A stretch of 18,752 nucleotides of DNA from Pseudomonadota bacterium. GTDB taxonomy: Bacteria > Pseudomonadota > Alphaproteobacteria > Rhizobiales > Xanthobacteraceae. Numbering within the stretch: position 1 is the first letter of the stretch; each line of letters begins with the position of its first letter. Shown here one piece after another: positions 7,173-14,324 of the stretch. Where the stretch lies: NCBI GenBank assembly GCA_021779635.1, contig JAJYAH010000041.1, positions 1-18,752 on the forward strand, given 5' to 3'. The position numbers were made by a program, and so were the translations under genes. A model generated the notes under the pieces. The model saw only the letters and a program-made list of their open reading frames with translations. It was not told the DNA's origin and ran no database searches.

Positions 7173-8371
7173 CAAGCTGCGGAACGGATCAGGCTGCGGT
7201 GATGCGGCGGCGTTGCGGACGAGAGCGCCGATACCAGCCCCTCGATTGAACTCAAATTATGCACCGGGCGGAATTCGTCAACGTGCGGCAGCATCATTTT
7301 GATGCCTTGCGCCTTGGCCTCGAACCCGCCGTAGCGCAGCAATGGATTGAGCCAGATCAGCCGGCGGCAGGACCGGTGCAGCCGGTCCATCTCGAACGCC
7401 AGCCTGGCGTCGGCCTCGCGCTCCAGCCCGTCGGAAATCAAGAGCACGATCGCGCCCTGCCCGAGCACGCGCCGGCCCCACAGCTTGTTGAAACTGTGCA
7501 GCGAGGTGGCGATCCGGGTGCCACCGGCCCAGTCCTCCACCGTCAGCGAACAGCTCGCCAGCGCCTCATCGGGATCCCGCGCCCGCAGCGCCCGCGTCAC
7601 ATTGGTGAGGCGGGTGCCGAACAGAAACACCGAAACGCGCTTGCGCGCATCGGTGATGGCATGCAGGAAATGCAGGAACAGCCGGGTATATTCGCTCATC
7701 GAGCCCGATATATCGAGCAGCGCGACGATCGGCGCCGGCTTGTCGATCCGCCCGAGCCGATGGATGTCGATGATATCGCCGCCGGTGCGCAGACTGCCGC
7801 GCAGGGTGCGGCGCATGTCGAGCCGCAAGCCCCGCGCATCGGGCTGATAGCGGCGGGTGCGCAATTCGGCCTGCGGCAATTTCATCTGGGCGATGGCGCG
7901 GGTCACGGTCGCGATTTCGGCCGCACTCATCTGCGCGAAATCCTTCTTCTGCAACACCTCGGTGTCGGAGACCGAGAGCCGGATTTCCCGTTCCTGGGCC
8001 TGCGGGGCTTCGCGCGTCTGCGGCTGCGACATCGCCTCCTGGACCCGGCGCGAGGCCGGCGGCGGCTTCTTCCTGGCGTGATCCGGCAGCGGCACCGAAT
8101 CGAGCAGATGCTTCCACTCCTCGGCGGCGCGAAAGAACAGGTCGAACGCCTGCGCGAATATCAGCGCGTGCTCGTGGCGCTTGACGAAGATGGCCTCGAG
8201 GGTGGTGTAGACGTCGGCGCGGTTGCCGATCTCGATCAGGCGCAGCGCCTTCAGCGCGTCGATCACCGCACCTGGCCCGACCGGTATCCCGGCGGCACGC
8301 AGCGCGCGGGCAAAGCCGACGACGTTGTCGGCGATCAGGCCGGTCGGGGGTGAGAGATGATTGATGGCCAT
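7172..8371 (-). CDS. coxE: CoxE-like VWA domain protein
   Basis: This protein of about 399 residues belongs to the CoxE/VWA family. The N-terminal half is helical (LIADNVVGFARALRAAG, then charged linkers rich in Gln and Arg). The VWA domain follows with a MIDAS motif, DISGSMSEY, plus GGTRIATSL and LISDGLEREA, and ends near VHNLSS. Established work on the Oligotropha CO dehydrogenase places CoxE with the AAA ATPase CoxD in assembling the copper-molybdenum active site. I prefer ATG at 8371 (MAINHLSPP). An in-frame GTG at 8398 has an AGGGGGA element about 13 bases upstream and cannot be excluded. The gene starts just after coxD and reads into the XdhC genes. Confidence 0.92.
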   Translation of the reverse strand: MAINHLSPPTGLIADNVVGFARALRAAGIPVGPGAVIDALKALRLIEIGNRADVYTTLEAIFVKRHEHALIFAQAFDLFFRAAEEWKHLLDSVPLPDHARKKPPPASRRVQEAMSQPQTREAPQAQEREIRLSVSDTEVLQKKDFAQMSAAEIATVTRAIAQMKLPQAELRTRRYQPDARGLRLDMRRTLRGSLRTGGDIIDIHRLGRIDKPAPIVALLDISGSMSEYTRLFLHFLHAITDARKRVSVFLFGTRLTNVTRALRARDPDEALASCSLTVEDWAGGTRIATSLHSFNKLWGRRVLGQGAIVLLISDGLEREADARLAFEMDRLHRSCRRLIWLNPLLRYGGFEAKAQGIKMMLPHVDEFRPVHNLSSIEGLVSALSSATPPHHRSLIRSAA

Positions 8372-8417
8372 CGCAGATAATCCAGTTATGCCTCTCACGC
8401 GGGCGGCGCTTCCCCCT

Positions 8418-9326
8418 CTAATTCTCGCTCGTCGCCTCTTTCAAGACCTTCTGCAGCGTGTCGCCCTGCATCCGCGCAATGTCGTCCTGGTATTTCAGGA
8501 GCGCGCCGAGCGTATCGCCCACCAATTGCGGCGTCAGCGAACGGGCGTCGAGTTCGGTCAGCGCGGTCGCCCAGTCGATGGTTTCGGCCACCCCCGGCGA
8601 CTTGTAAAAATCCTGCTCGCGCAGCGCCTGCACGAAGGCGACGACCTGTTGCGACAATTTCGCGGAGATTCCAGGCACGCGCGACTTGACGATCGCAAGC
8701 TCACGCTCGGCGGAGGGATAATCCACCCAATGATAGAGACAGCGGCGCTTCAGTGCGTCGTGAATTTCGCGGGTGCGGTTCGAGGTGACGATCACGATCG
8801 GCGGGTGCGGGGCCTTGACGGTGCCAAGTTCCGGTATCGTCACCTGGAAGTCGCTGAGAATTTCCAAAAGATAAGCCTCGAACGCCTCGTCGGCGCGGTC
8901 AAGCTCGTCGATCAGCAGCACCGGGGCGCCGGCGACGTCCGGCTCCAGCGCCTGCAGCAGCGGCCGCTTGATCAGATAGCGTTCGGCGAAAATGTCGCTG
9001 GAAAGCTGCTCGCGGTCGGTATCGCCGGCCGCCTCGGCCAGCCGGATCGCAATCATTTGCGCAGCACTGTTCCACTCATAGACCGCCGAAGCGACGTCCA
9101 GACCTTCGTAGCATTGCAGCCGGATCAGCTTTCGACCCAATGCCGCCGCCAACACCTTGGCGATCTCGGTCTTGCCGACGCCGGCCTCGCCTTCCAGGAA
9201 CAGCGGCCGGCCCATGCGCAGCGACAGATACGTCACCGTCGCCAGCGAGCGTTCCGCGAGATAGCCGTGCGATGTCAGCAATTCGAGCATCGCATCGACG
9301 GAGGTAGGCAGCGCCGATGCGGTCAT
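8418..9326 (-). CDS. coxD: MoxR/CoxD-type AAA+ ATPase
   Basis: This is a 302-residue MoxR-family AAA+ ATPase. Walker A is GEAGVGKT (46-53), Walker B is LLIDELD (137-143) and sensor 1 is TSNR (181-184). The segment after Walker A, LIRLQCYEGLD, is typical of MoxR proteins of cox clusters. CoxD works with CoxE and is needed in known carboxydotrophs for completing the Cu-S-Mo site of CO dehydrogenase. The start is taken as ATG 9326 (MTASALPTS). Extending upstream would run into the 3' end of coxM and adds 27 residues of arginine/lysine-rich, non-conserved sequence. The gap to coxM is 49 bp and to coxE about 46 bp (19 bp if coxE starts at GTG 8398), so one operon is likely. Confidence 0.93.
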   Translation of the reverse strand: MTASALPTSVDAMLELLTSHGYLAERSLATVTYLSLRMGRPLFLEGEAGVGKTEIAKVLAAALGRKLIRLQCYEGLDVASAVYEWNSAAQMIAIRLAEAAGDTDREQLSSDIFAERYLIKRPLLQALEPDVAGAPVLLIDELDRADEAFEAYLLEILSDFQVTIPELGTVKAPHPPIVIVTSNRTREIHDALKRRCLYHWVDYPSAERELAIVKSRVPGISAKLSQQVVAFVQALREQDFYKSPGVAETIDWATALTELDARSLTPQLVGDTLGALLKYQDDIARMQGDTLQKVLKEATSEN

Positions 9327-9375
9327 GGGACAACCAGTCTTGATGCGCCAGGATTTGGCGGAGGATTTGGCAATG

Positions 9376-10182
9376 TCACGCTTTGCCGGTCGCAGCTTCA
9401 ACGGCACGGCGCGCCAGCACCGAGATCAGATGCGCGCGATATTCGGCACTGCCGTGCAGGTCGCTGTTCAGTCCGTCGGCAGGCACCGTCAAACCGTCGA
9501 GCGCCTTGGGCGAGAAGCGCTTCTTCAAGGCTTCTTCGAACGCGGTGACGCGGAACACGCCCTCCGAACCGGCGCCGGTCACGGCAACGCGGACATCCGA
9601 GGGACGCTTGGCGACGAACACCCCGACCAGCGCGTAACGCGAGGCCTGGTTGCGGAATTTGATGTAGGCGGCCTTTTTGGGCAGCGGGAACATCACCTTG
9701 GTGATGATCTCGTCGCTCTCGAGCGCAGTGGTGAACAGCCCCTGGAAGAACTCTTCCGGCTTCAGTCGGCGCTTGTTGGTGACGATGGTCGCGCCGAGCG
9801 CGAGGCAGGCCGCGGGATAGTCGGCGGTGGGATCGTTGTTGGCCAGCGAGCCGCCGATGGTGCCCTTGTGGCGCACCGCGGGATCGCCGATCAGGCCGGC
9901 GAGTTCGGCCAGCGCCGGGATCGCCTCCCCCACAGTGGCCGAGGTCGCGACATCGGCGTGCTTTGCGGTAGCGCCGATCACCAGCGAACGGCCCTTCATC
10001 TCGATACCGTCGAGACCTTCGATATGGGACAGGTCGACCAGATGCGGCGGGCTGGCGAGCCGCTGCTTCATGACGGGCAACAAGGTGTGGCCGCCGGCGA
10101 TAACCTTGGCGTCTTCATTCTTGAGCAGCAGATTGGCGGCCTGCCGCACGGTCGCCGGACGATGGTATTTGAATTCGTACAT
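9376..10182 (-). CDS. coxM: Molybdenum hydroxylase FAD subunit (CoxM-like)
   Basis: This is a 268-residue FAD-binding medium subunit of the xanthine oxidase/CO dehydrogenase family. The two flavin-binding motifs are AGGHTLLP (29-36) and [14 protein letters not shown] (108-121), as in CoxM. The C-terminal domain contains [19 protein letters not shown]. It transfers electrons from the 2Fe-2S subunit to an acceptor. The start is ATG 10182, with AGGA about eight bases upstream; a longer open frame to 10404 is only the shadow of coxS. In the usual S-L-M arrangement the large subunit would lie between coxS and this gene, but the stop of coxS is only 32 bp upstream. The gene is intact and of normal length (CoxM proteins are about 265-290 residues). 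Confidence 0.94.
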   Translation of the reverse strand: MYEFKYHRPATVRQAANLLLKNEDAKVIAGGHTLLPVMKQRLASPPHLVDLSHIEGLDGIEMKGRSLVIGATAKHADVATSATVGEAIPALAELAGLIGDPAVRHKGTIGGSLANNDPTADYPAACLALGATIVTNKRRLKPEEFFQGLFTTALESDEIITKVMFPLPKKAAYIKFRNQASRYALVGVFVAKRPSDVRVAVTGAGSEGVFRVTAFEEALKKRFSPKALDGLTVPADGLNSDLHGSAEYRAHLISVLARRAVEAATGKA

Positions 10183-10214
10183 CGGATATTCCTGAGCGCT
10201 GTGCGCTGAAATCG

Positions 10215-10700
10215 TTACGCGAGATCGGAGTTCGCCATCGCCTTGGCGCCAGCCGCGATCGACTGGACGATGTTCTGATAGCCGGTGCAACGGCACAGAT
10301 TGCCTTCCAGCTCCTCGCGGATGGTATGATCGCTGAGATCGTGGCCCTTGCGACGGACGAGGTCGACGCCGGTCATGATCATGCCGGGTGTGCAGAAGCC
10401 GCATTGCAGGCCGTGATGCTCACGGAACGCCTCCTGCATCGGATGCAACGGCGCGCCATCGGCGGCAAGGCCCTCGATGGTCCTGACCTCGTGCCCGTCA
10501 GCCATCACCGCGAGCGTCGTGCAGGATTTGACGGCCTTGCCGTCCAGATGCACGACACAGGCGCCGCATTGCGAGGTGTCGCAGCCGACATGGGTGCCGG
10601 TCAGCCGCAGATTCTCGCGTAGAAATTGCACCAGCAGCGTACGGGGGTCGATATTGGCGTTGACGGGATTGCCGTTCACGATCAGGGAAATCTTGGCCAT
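10215..10700 (-). CDS. coxS: Molybdenum hydroxylase 2Fe-2S subunit (CoxS-like)
   Basis: This is a 161-residue iron-sulfur small subunit. The N-terminal plant-ferredoxin-type cluster uses C40, C45, C48 and C60 ([16 protein letters not shown]). The C-terminal cluster uses C100, C103, C136 and C138 (QCGFCTPGM and CRCTGY). Both are complete. It passes electrons between the molybdenum site on the large subunit and the FAD on CoxM. ATG 10700 has a GAAGAGAG element about eight bases upstream. The next gene downstream is coxM; no large-subunit gene is found here or anywhere in the window. Homologous small subunits serve many hydroxylases, so the substrate of the complex (CO, an aldehyde or an aromatic) is not settled by this gene. 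Confidence 0.95.
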   Translation of the reverse strand: MAKISLIVNGNPVNANIDPRTLLVQFLRENLRLTGTHVGCDTSQCGACVVHLDGKAVKSCTTLAVMADGHEVRTIEGLAADGAPLHPMQEAFREHHGLQCGFCTPGMIMTGVDLVRRKGHDLSDHTIREELEGNLCRCTGYQNIVQSIAAGAKAMANSDLA

Positions 10701-10889
10701 TCAGCACTCTCTTCATCTGCACTGCCACATTGCACGGCGGCGCAGTCATTAAAATCATTCCAAGGCCATAATATGGGCCATCCCGGCAATCGGCAACCTC
10801 GCCCGGGGCCGTGCCTGATATGACTTTGCCGGACTTCGGCGGGCCGGCCCGGTTTGGCGGACCGGTCTTTCCAGGAGAATCAGCCTCTA

Positions 10890-10990
10890 TAGAGCCTCCG
10901 TTCCGATGGAATCGGAGCGGAGGCTCTACGTCTCTATTTGACGCGTTTTCTTTACGCGAACCGGTTTCCACTTCGCTGGAAAACGCTCTG
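10890..10990. repeat. Composite palindromic intergenic repeat
   Basis: Two adjacent palindromes fill most of this stretch. The first (10890-10928) has 18-base arms TAGAGCCTCCGTTCCGAT and ATCGGAGCGGAGGCTCTA around a GGA loop, with one mismatch. The second (10940-10990) carries ACGCGTTTTCTTTACGCGAA, then ACCGGTTTCCACTTCGCTGG and GAAAACGC. I recognise both as common in Bradyrhizobium intergenic regions. It lies just past the coxG stop, so it may fold at the 3' end of the coxG mRNA. A related copy is at 15451-15500. Confidence 0.85.
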
Positions 10991-10995
10991 GCGGG

Positions 10996-11442
10996 CTAGG
11001 CTTGCACCGCCTTGGCGAAATTCGCGAAAAACTCATCGGCCAGTTTCTTGGCCGCGCCGTTGATCAGCCGCTGTCCAAGCTGGGCCAGCTTGCCGCCGAT
11101 CTGGGCCTCGACATTGTAGGTCAGCAAGGTGCCGCCGTCCTTGTCGGCCAGCGCCACCGTGGCGCCGCCCTTGGCGAAGCCCGCGACACCGCCCTCACCC
11201 TCGCCCGAAATCTTGTAGCCATTGGGCGGATCGAGATCGCTCAGCGTCACCCGGCCCTTGAAGCGGGCCGACACCGGGCCGACCTTCATCTTGGCGACCG
11301 CGCGAAAACCGTTGTCCTCGGTTTTCTCCAATTCCTCGCATCCGGGGATGCAGGTCTTGAGCACCGCCGGATCGTTCAATTTGGCCCACACAGCCGCGCG
11401 CGGCGCTCCAAGCTGAACTTCGCCGTTCATTGTCATGGCCAT
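10996..11442 (-). CDS. coxG: CoxG-like SRPBCC protein (CO dehydrogenase subunit G family)
   Basis: This is a 148-residue protein of the CoxG branch of the SRPBCC/START-like fold. The N-terminus MTMNGEVQLGAPRAAVWAKLNDPAVLKTCIPGC is the standard CoxG opening, followed by KMKVGPVSARFKGRVTLSD and a C-terminal helix (QRLINGAAKKLADEFFANFAKAVQ). CoxG proteins accompany molybdenum hydroxylases and are linked to maturation or membrane attachment. This one has no membrane tail. The start is ATG 11442, fixed by AGGAGG seven bases upstream. Longer frames to 11577 lack support. A 295-bp gap with a composite repeat separates it from coxS on the same strand, and pcaB is divergent 184 bp away. Confidence 0.93.
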   Translation of the reverse strand: MAMTMNGEVQLGAPRAAVWAKLNDPAVLKTCIPGCEELEKTEDNGFRAVAKMKVGPVSARFKGRVTLSDLDPPNGYKISGEGEGGVAGFAKGGATVALADKDGGTLLTYNVEAQIGGKLAQLGQRLINGAAKKLADEFFANFAKAVQA

Positions 11443-11448
11443 GGAATG

Positions 11449-11454
11449 CCTCCT
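11449..11454 (-). promoter_or_regulatory. Ribosome binding site of coxG
   Basis: AGGAGG on the minus strand, seven bases ahead of ATG 11442, gives a clear start and excludes the longer frame. Confidence 0.7.
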
Positions 11455-11626
11455 AGTTTGCACACAGTGTTTCCCCCAAGTAAAGCACGCACCGACCAAA
11501 AGGAAGGGGACCAATGGAGGAGAGGCAATGCATCTTCGCACCGCAACAGACGTCCCGGAGCCTTTGGGATGGGCCAAGACTTGGGGATTGGCAGAGACAG
11601 GCGGGAATGGTTAGGTCGCGCGCATC

Positions 11627-12985
11627 ATGAGCACCTCCCTGTCACCCCTGCTCGCGCCCATGCTGTCGAGCACCGCCATGCGCGCGGTCTGCGACGATGC
11701 GACATATCTGCAGTATATGCTCGATTTTGAAGCAGCCCTCGCGCGTGCCGAAGCGGCGACCGGGGTCATCCCCGCAAAGTCAGCCGCTCCGATCACCGCA
11801 GCCTGCAAGGCCGCATCGTTCGATCTCGGCGCCCTTGCCGAGGCCGCGACGCGGTCCGGCAATCTCGCGATCCCGCTTGTCAAGGCGCTCACCGCCAACG
11901 TCGCCGGAGCCGACGCCGATGCGGCGCGCTACGTGCATTGGGGCGCCACCAGCCAGGACGTGATCGATACCGCCGCCATGCTGACGTTGCGGGCAGCGAT
12001 CGACGCGCTGCTGCCGGATCTGGATCGCGCCATCGCCGGCTTTGCCAAACTTGCAAGGCAGCATCGCGCCACCGCCATGGTGGCGCGCACCTGGCTGCAA
12101 CATGCCTTGCCGATGCCGTTCGGATTGAAGCTGGCGGAATACGCCGCCGCGCTACAGCGTTCGCGCGCCCGGTTGCATCGAATGGGCAAGGAGACGCTGG
12201 CGCTGCAGTTCGGCGGCGCCGCGGGGACCCTCGCCGCACTCGGCGACAACGGATGGCGCGTTGCCGAGAAACTTGCGCAGGAACTCGAGTTGCCGCTGCC
12301 GGATGCGCCGTGGCACACCCACCGCGACCGCATGGCGGAGGCGGCTTCGTTGCTGGCAATTCTCGCGGGAACATGCGGCAAGATCGCCCGCGATGTGTCG
12401 CTGATGATGCAGACCGACGTCGCCGAGGCGTTCGAGCCGGCGGGCGAAGGCCGTGGCGGCTCGTCGACCATGCCGCACAAGCGCAATCCGGTCGCGGCTG
12501 CAACCGCGCTGGCCGCAGCCACCATGGCACCCAATCTCGCGGCGACGATGTTCGCGGCACAGGTGCAGGATCACGAGCGCAGCGCCGGGCCGTGGCACGC
12601 GGAATGGCCGACATTGCCGATGCTGCTGCTGGTCACATCGGGCGCGCTCGCCGCCATTGTCGATATCGCCGAAGGGCTGGAAGTCGATCCGGCGCGCATG
12701 CGCGTCAATCTCGACGCCACCCACGGGCTGATCATGGCCGAATCGGTGACGATGGCGCTCGCGGAAAAGATCGGCAAGAGCGAGGCCCATCATCTAATGG
12801 AGGCCGCGAGCAAAAGGGCGGTCGCCGAGAAGAAGGATCTGCGCGACGTGCTGACCCGGGATCCGAAGGTCGCCGCCCATCTCGACGCCGGAAAAATCGC
12901 GGAACTGTTCGATCCGATGGCCTATCAGGGCGTTTCACAGTCCCTGATTGACCGGCTGCTCGCCTCGCTCGACAAGAAACAGTAA
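11627..12985 (+). CDS. pcaB: 3-carboxy-cis,cis-muconate cycloisomerase
   Basis: This is a 452-residue enzyme of the fumarase/aspartase superfamily that turns 3-carboxy-cis,cis-muconate into 4-carboxymuconolactone in the protocatechuate branch of the beta-ketoadipate pathway. HWGATSQDVIDT (104-115) and the superfamily signature GGSSTMPHKRNP (277-288, catalytic loop Ser) are present, as is WLQHALPMPFG (156-166). The ATG at 11627 gives MSTSLSPLLAPMLSS, typical of PcaB. Length fits the family (about 350-460 residues in alphaproteobacteria). It is followed by pcaD and pcaC, and the 184-bp region upstream is shared with divergent coxG. A PcaQ-type regulator gene or a clear operator could not be seen. 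Confidence 0.95.
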   Translation: MSTSLSPLLAPMLSSTAMRAVCDDATYLQYMLDFEAALARAEAATGVIPAKSAAPITAACKAASFDLGALAEAATRSGNLAIPLVKALTANVAGADADAARYVHWGATSQDVIDTAAMLTLRAAIDALLPDLDRAIAGFAKLARQHRATAMVARTWLQHALPMPFGLKLAEYAAALQRSRARLHRMGKETLALQFGGAAGTLAALGDNGWRVAEKLAQELELPLPDAPWHTHRDRMAEAASLLAILAGTCGKIARDVSLMMQTDVAEAFEPAGEGRGGSSTMPHKRNPVAAATALAAATMAPNLAATMFAAQVQDHERSAGPWHAEWPTLPMLLLVTSGALAAIVDIAEGLEVDPARMRVNLDATHGLIMAESVTMALAEKIGKSEAHHLMEAASKRAVAEKKDLRDVLTRDPKVAAHLDAGKIAELFDPMAYQGVSQSLIDRLLASLDKKQ

Positions 12986-12995
12986 TCATCAATGC

Positions 12996-13011
12996 CGTCA
13001 TTGCAATGACG
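12996..13011. repeat. 16-bp perfect palindrome in the pcaB-pcaD gap
   Basis: CGTCATTGCAATGACG is self-complementary. Its half, CGTCATTGC, is the first part of the larger repeat at 13835-13918, so it may be a reduced copy of the same element. Confidence 0.7.
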
Positions 13012-13042
13012 AATAACGTTCCCTGATATATGGAAACATACC

Positions 13043-13825
13043 ATGCCGATGATCGATGCCGACGGCTGCCTGCTCCACGTATCCGTCGAAGGCCGTGACA
13101 GCGGACCGACCTTGATGCTGTCGAATTCGCTGGGCTGCACCATGCGGATGTGGGAGCCGCAGATGCCGGCGTTCACCCGGCTCTTTCGCGTGATCCGCTA
13201 TGACCGGCGCGGCCAGGGCAAATCCGCCGTGCCGCCCGGCCCCTATTCCATGGAGCGCTTCGGCCGCGACGTGCTGGCGATCCTCGACGACCTCAACATC
13301 AAGAAGGTGCATTGGTGCGGACTGTCGATGGGAGGCATGGTCGGACAGTGGCTCGGCGCCAACGCGCCGCAGCGATTCCACAAGATCATCCTCTGCAACA
13401 CCAGTTGCTACTATCCCGATCCGACCAACTGGCTCAACCGCATCAAGGCGGTGAAGGAAGGCGGCATCGCCTCGATCGCAGACGCCGTCATCGCCGGCTG
13501 GCTGACCGCGGACTTCCGCGAACGCGAGCCGCAGATTGCCGCCAACATGAAGGCCATGCTGATCGCTTCCCCGGTGCAGGGCTATCTGGCCTGCTGCGAG
13601 GCCCTGAGTACGCTCGATCAGCGCGCGCTGTTGCCAAAGATCAAAAGCCCGACGCTGGTGATCGCCGGACGTCACGACATCGCGACACCGGTCGCGGCCG
13701 GCGAGTTCATCCGCAGCCAGATTCCCGGCGCCGCCTTAACGATTCTCGATGCCGCGCATATTTCCAATGTCGAACAGCCGCACGCCTTCACCGAAGCCGT
13801 GGTCGGCTTCCTGACGCAACGCTGA
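13043..13825 (+). CDS. pcaD: 3-oxoadipate enol-lactonase
   Basis: This is a 260-residue alpha/beta hydrolase that hydrolyses 3-oxoadipate enol-lactone to 3-oxoadipate. The nucleophile elbow GLSMGG gives S95, D212 (GRHD) is the acid and H239 (AAHISN) the base, a complete triad. The oxyanion-region motif SNSLG (27-31) and the YDRRGQGKS segment (53-61) match PcaD proteins. The start is ATG 13043, with a weak GGAAA upstream. It follows pcaB by 57 bp and precedes pcaC by 106 bp. Other alpha/beta hydrolases share this fold, but the setting between pcaB and pcaC makes PcaD the best call. Confidence 0.93.
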   Translation: MPMIDADGCLLHVSVEGRDSGPTLMLSNSLGCTMRMWEPQMPAFTRLFRVIRYDRRGQGKSAVPPGPYSMERFGRDVLAILDDLNIKKVHWCGLSMGGMVGQWLGANAPQRFHKIILCNTSCYYPDPTNWLNRIKAVKEGGIASIADAVIAGWLTADFREREPQIAANMKAMLIASPVQGYLACCEALSTLDQRALLPKIKSPTLVIAGRHDIATPVAAGEFIRSQIPGAALTILDAAHISNVEQPHAFTEAVVGFLTQR

Positions 13826-13834
13826 CCCTAACAG

Positions 13835-13918
13835 CCGTCATTGCGAGCGCAGCGAAGCAATCCATAGCGCCACAAAGGAAGAATGGATTGCTTCGTCGCT
13901 TCGCTCCTCGCAATGGCG
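13835..13918. repeat. Palindromic intergenic repeat between pcaD and pcaC
   Basis: The left arm starts CCGTCATTGCGAGCGCAGCG and ends AAGCAATCCA (13835-13864). The right arm starts TGGATTGCTTCG and ends CTCCTCGCAATGGCG (13884-13918). The arms pair over most of their length with a few extra bases on the right, around a 19-base loop. This type of element is very frequent in Bradyrhizobium-like genomes. It would form a large stem in the pca mRNA, just ahead of the pcaC ribosome binding site. Confidence 0.85.
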
Positions 13919-13925
13919 GGAGGAG
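13918..13925 (+). promoter_or_regulatory. Ribosome binding site of pcaC next to the repeat
   Basis: GGGAGGAG ends six bases ahead of ATG 13932 and touches the 3' arm of the repeat, so folding of the repeat may affect pcaC translation. Confidence 0.55.
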
Positions 13926-13931
13926 AGCTGC

Positions 13932-14324
13932 ATGAACGATCAAAAACGCCGCGACGACGGCATGGCCCAGCGGCGCAAGGTGCTTGGCGATGCCTGGGTC
14001 GACAAATCGATCGCAAACAGGAATTCGTTCAACGGCGAGTTCATCGACCTGATCACGCGCCATGCGTGGGGAGAAATCTGGACCCGGCCGCATTTCGACC
14101 AGCGCACCCGCCGGGTGCTGGTGATCGGCACCATGGTCGCGCTCGGCCAATGGGATGAATTCCGCCTGCACGTGCGCGCAGCGCTCGCGGAAGGCGGCTT
14201 CACGCCCGACGACATCAAGGAAATCCTGCTGCAACAGGCGATCTATTGCGGCGTGCCCGCGGCCAACCATGCCGTCAAGGAGGCGTCAGCGATTGTCCAG
14301 GAACTGGGGCTGCTGAAGGGGTAG
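13932..14324 (+). CDS. pcaC: 4-carboxymuconolactone decarboxylase
   Basis: This is a 130-residue CMD-family enzyme converting 4-carboxymuconolactone into 3-oxoadipate enol-lactone, which is the substrate of PcaD. Conserved segments are GEIWTRPHFDQRTRR (47-61), the helix ending EFRLHVRAAL (76-85, with H80) and EILLQQAIYCGVPAANHA (97-114). Length is normal for a single-domain PcaC, so it is not a PcaC-PcaD (PcaL) fusion. The start ATG 13932 has a strong ribosome binding site. Its last 39 bases overlap the end of the convergent membrane-protein gene. It completes the consecutive set pcaB, pcaC, pcaD in the order B-D-C. Confidence 0.95.
   Translation: MNDQKRRDDGMAQRRKVLGDAWVDKSIANRNSFNGEFIDLITRHAWGEIWTRPHFDQRTRRVLVIGTMVALGQWDEFRLHVRAALAEGGFTPDDIKEILLQQAIYCGVPAANHAVKEASAIVQELGLLKG

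Noticed and set aside
7259..9548. Plus-strand frames opposite coxE and coxD
   Set aside because: No motif or ribosome binding site, and they mirror the codon pattern of the true minus-strand genes.
10183..10404. N-terminal extension of coxM across coxS
   Set aside because: The extra 74 residues are basic and unlike any FAD subunit; the conserved start [10 protein letters not shown] is at 10182 with a good ribosome binding site.
10840..10851. CGGGCCGGCCCG palindrome as an operator for coxS
   Set aside because: It is pure G/C in a GC-rich stretch, about 140 bp from the start, with no second half-site; chance is likely.
10701..10889. Hidden remnant of a large cox subunit upstream of coxS
   Set aside because: No frame here shows any molybdopterin-subunit motif, and the stretch is non-coding in all frames that I could read.
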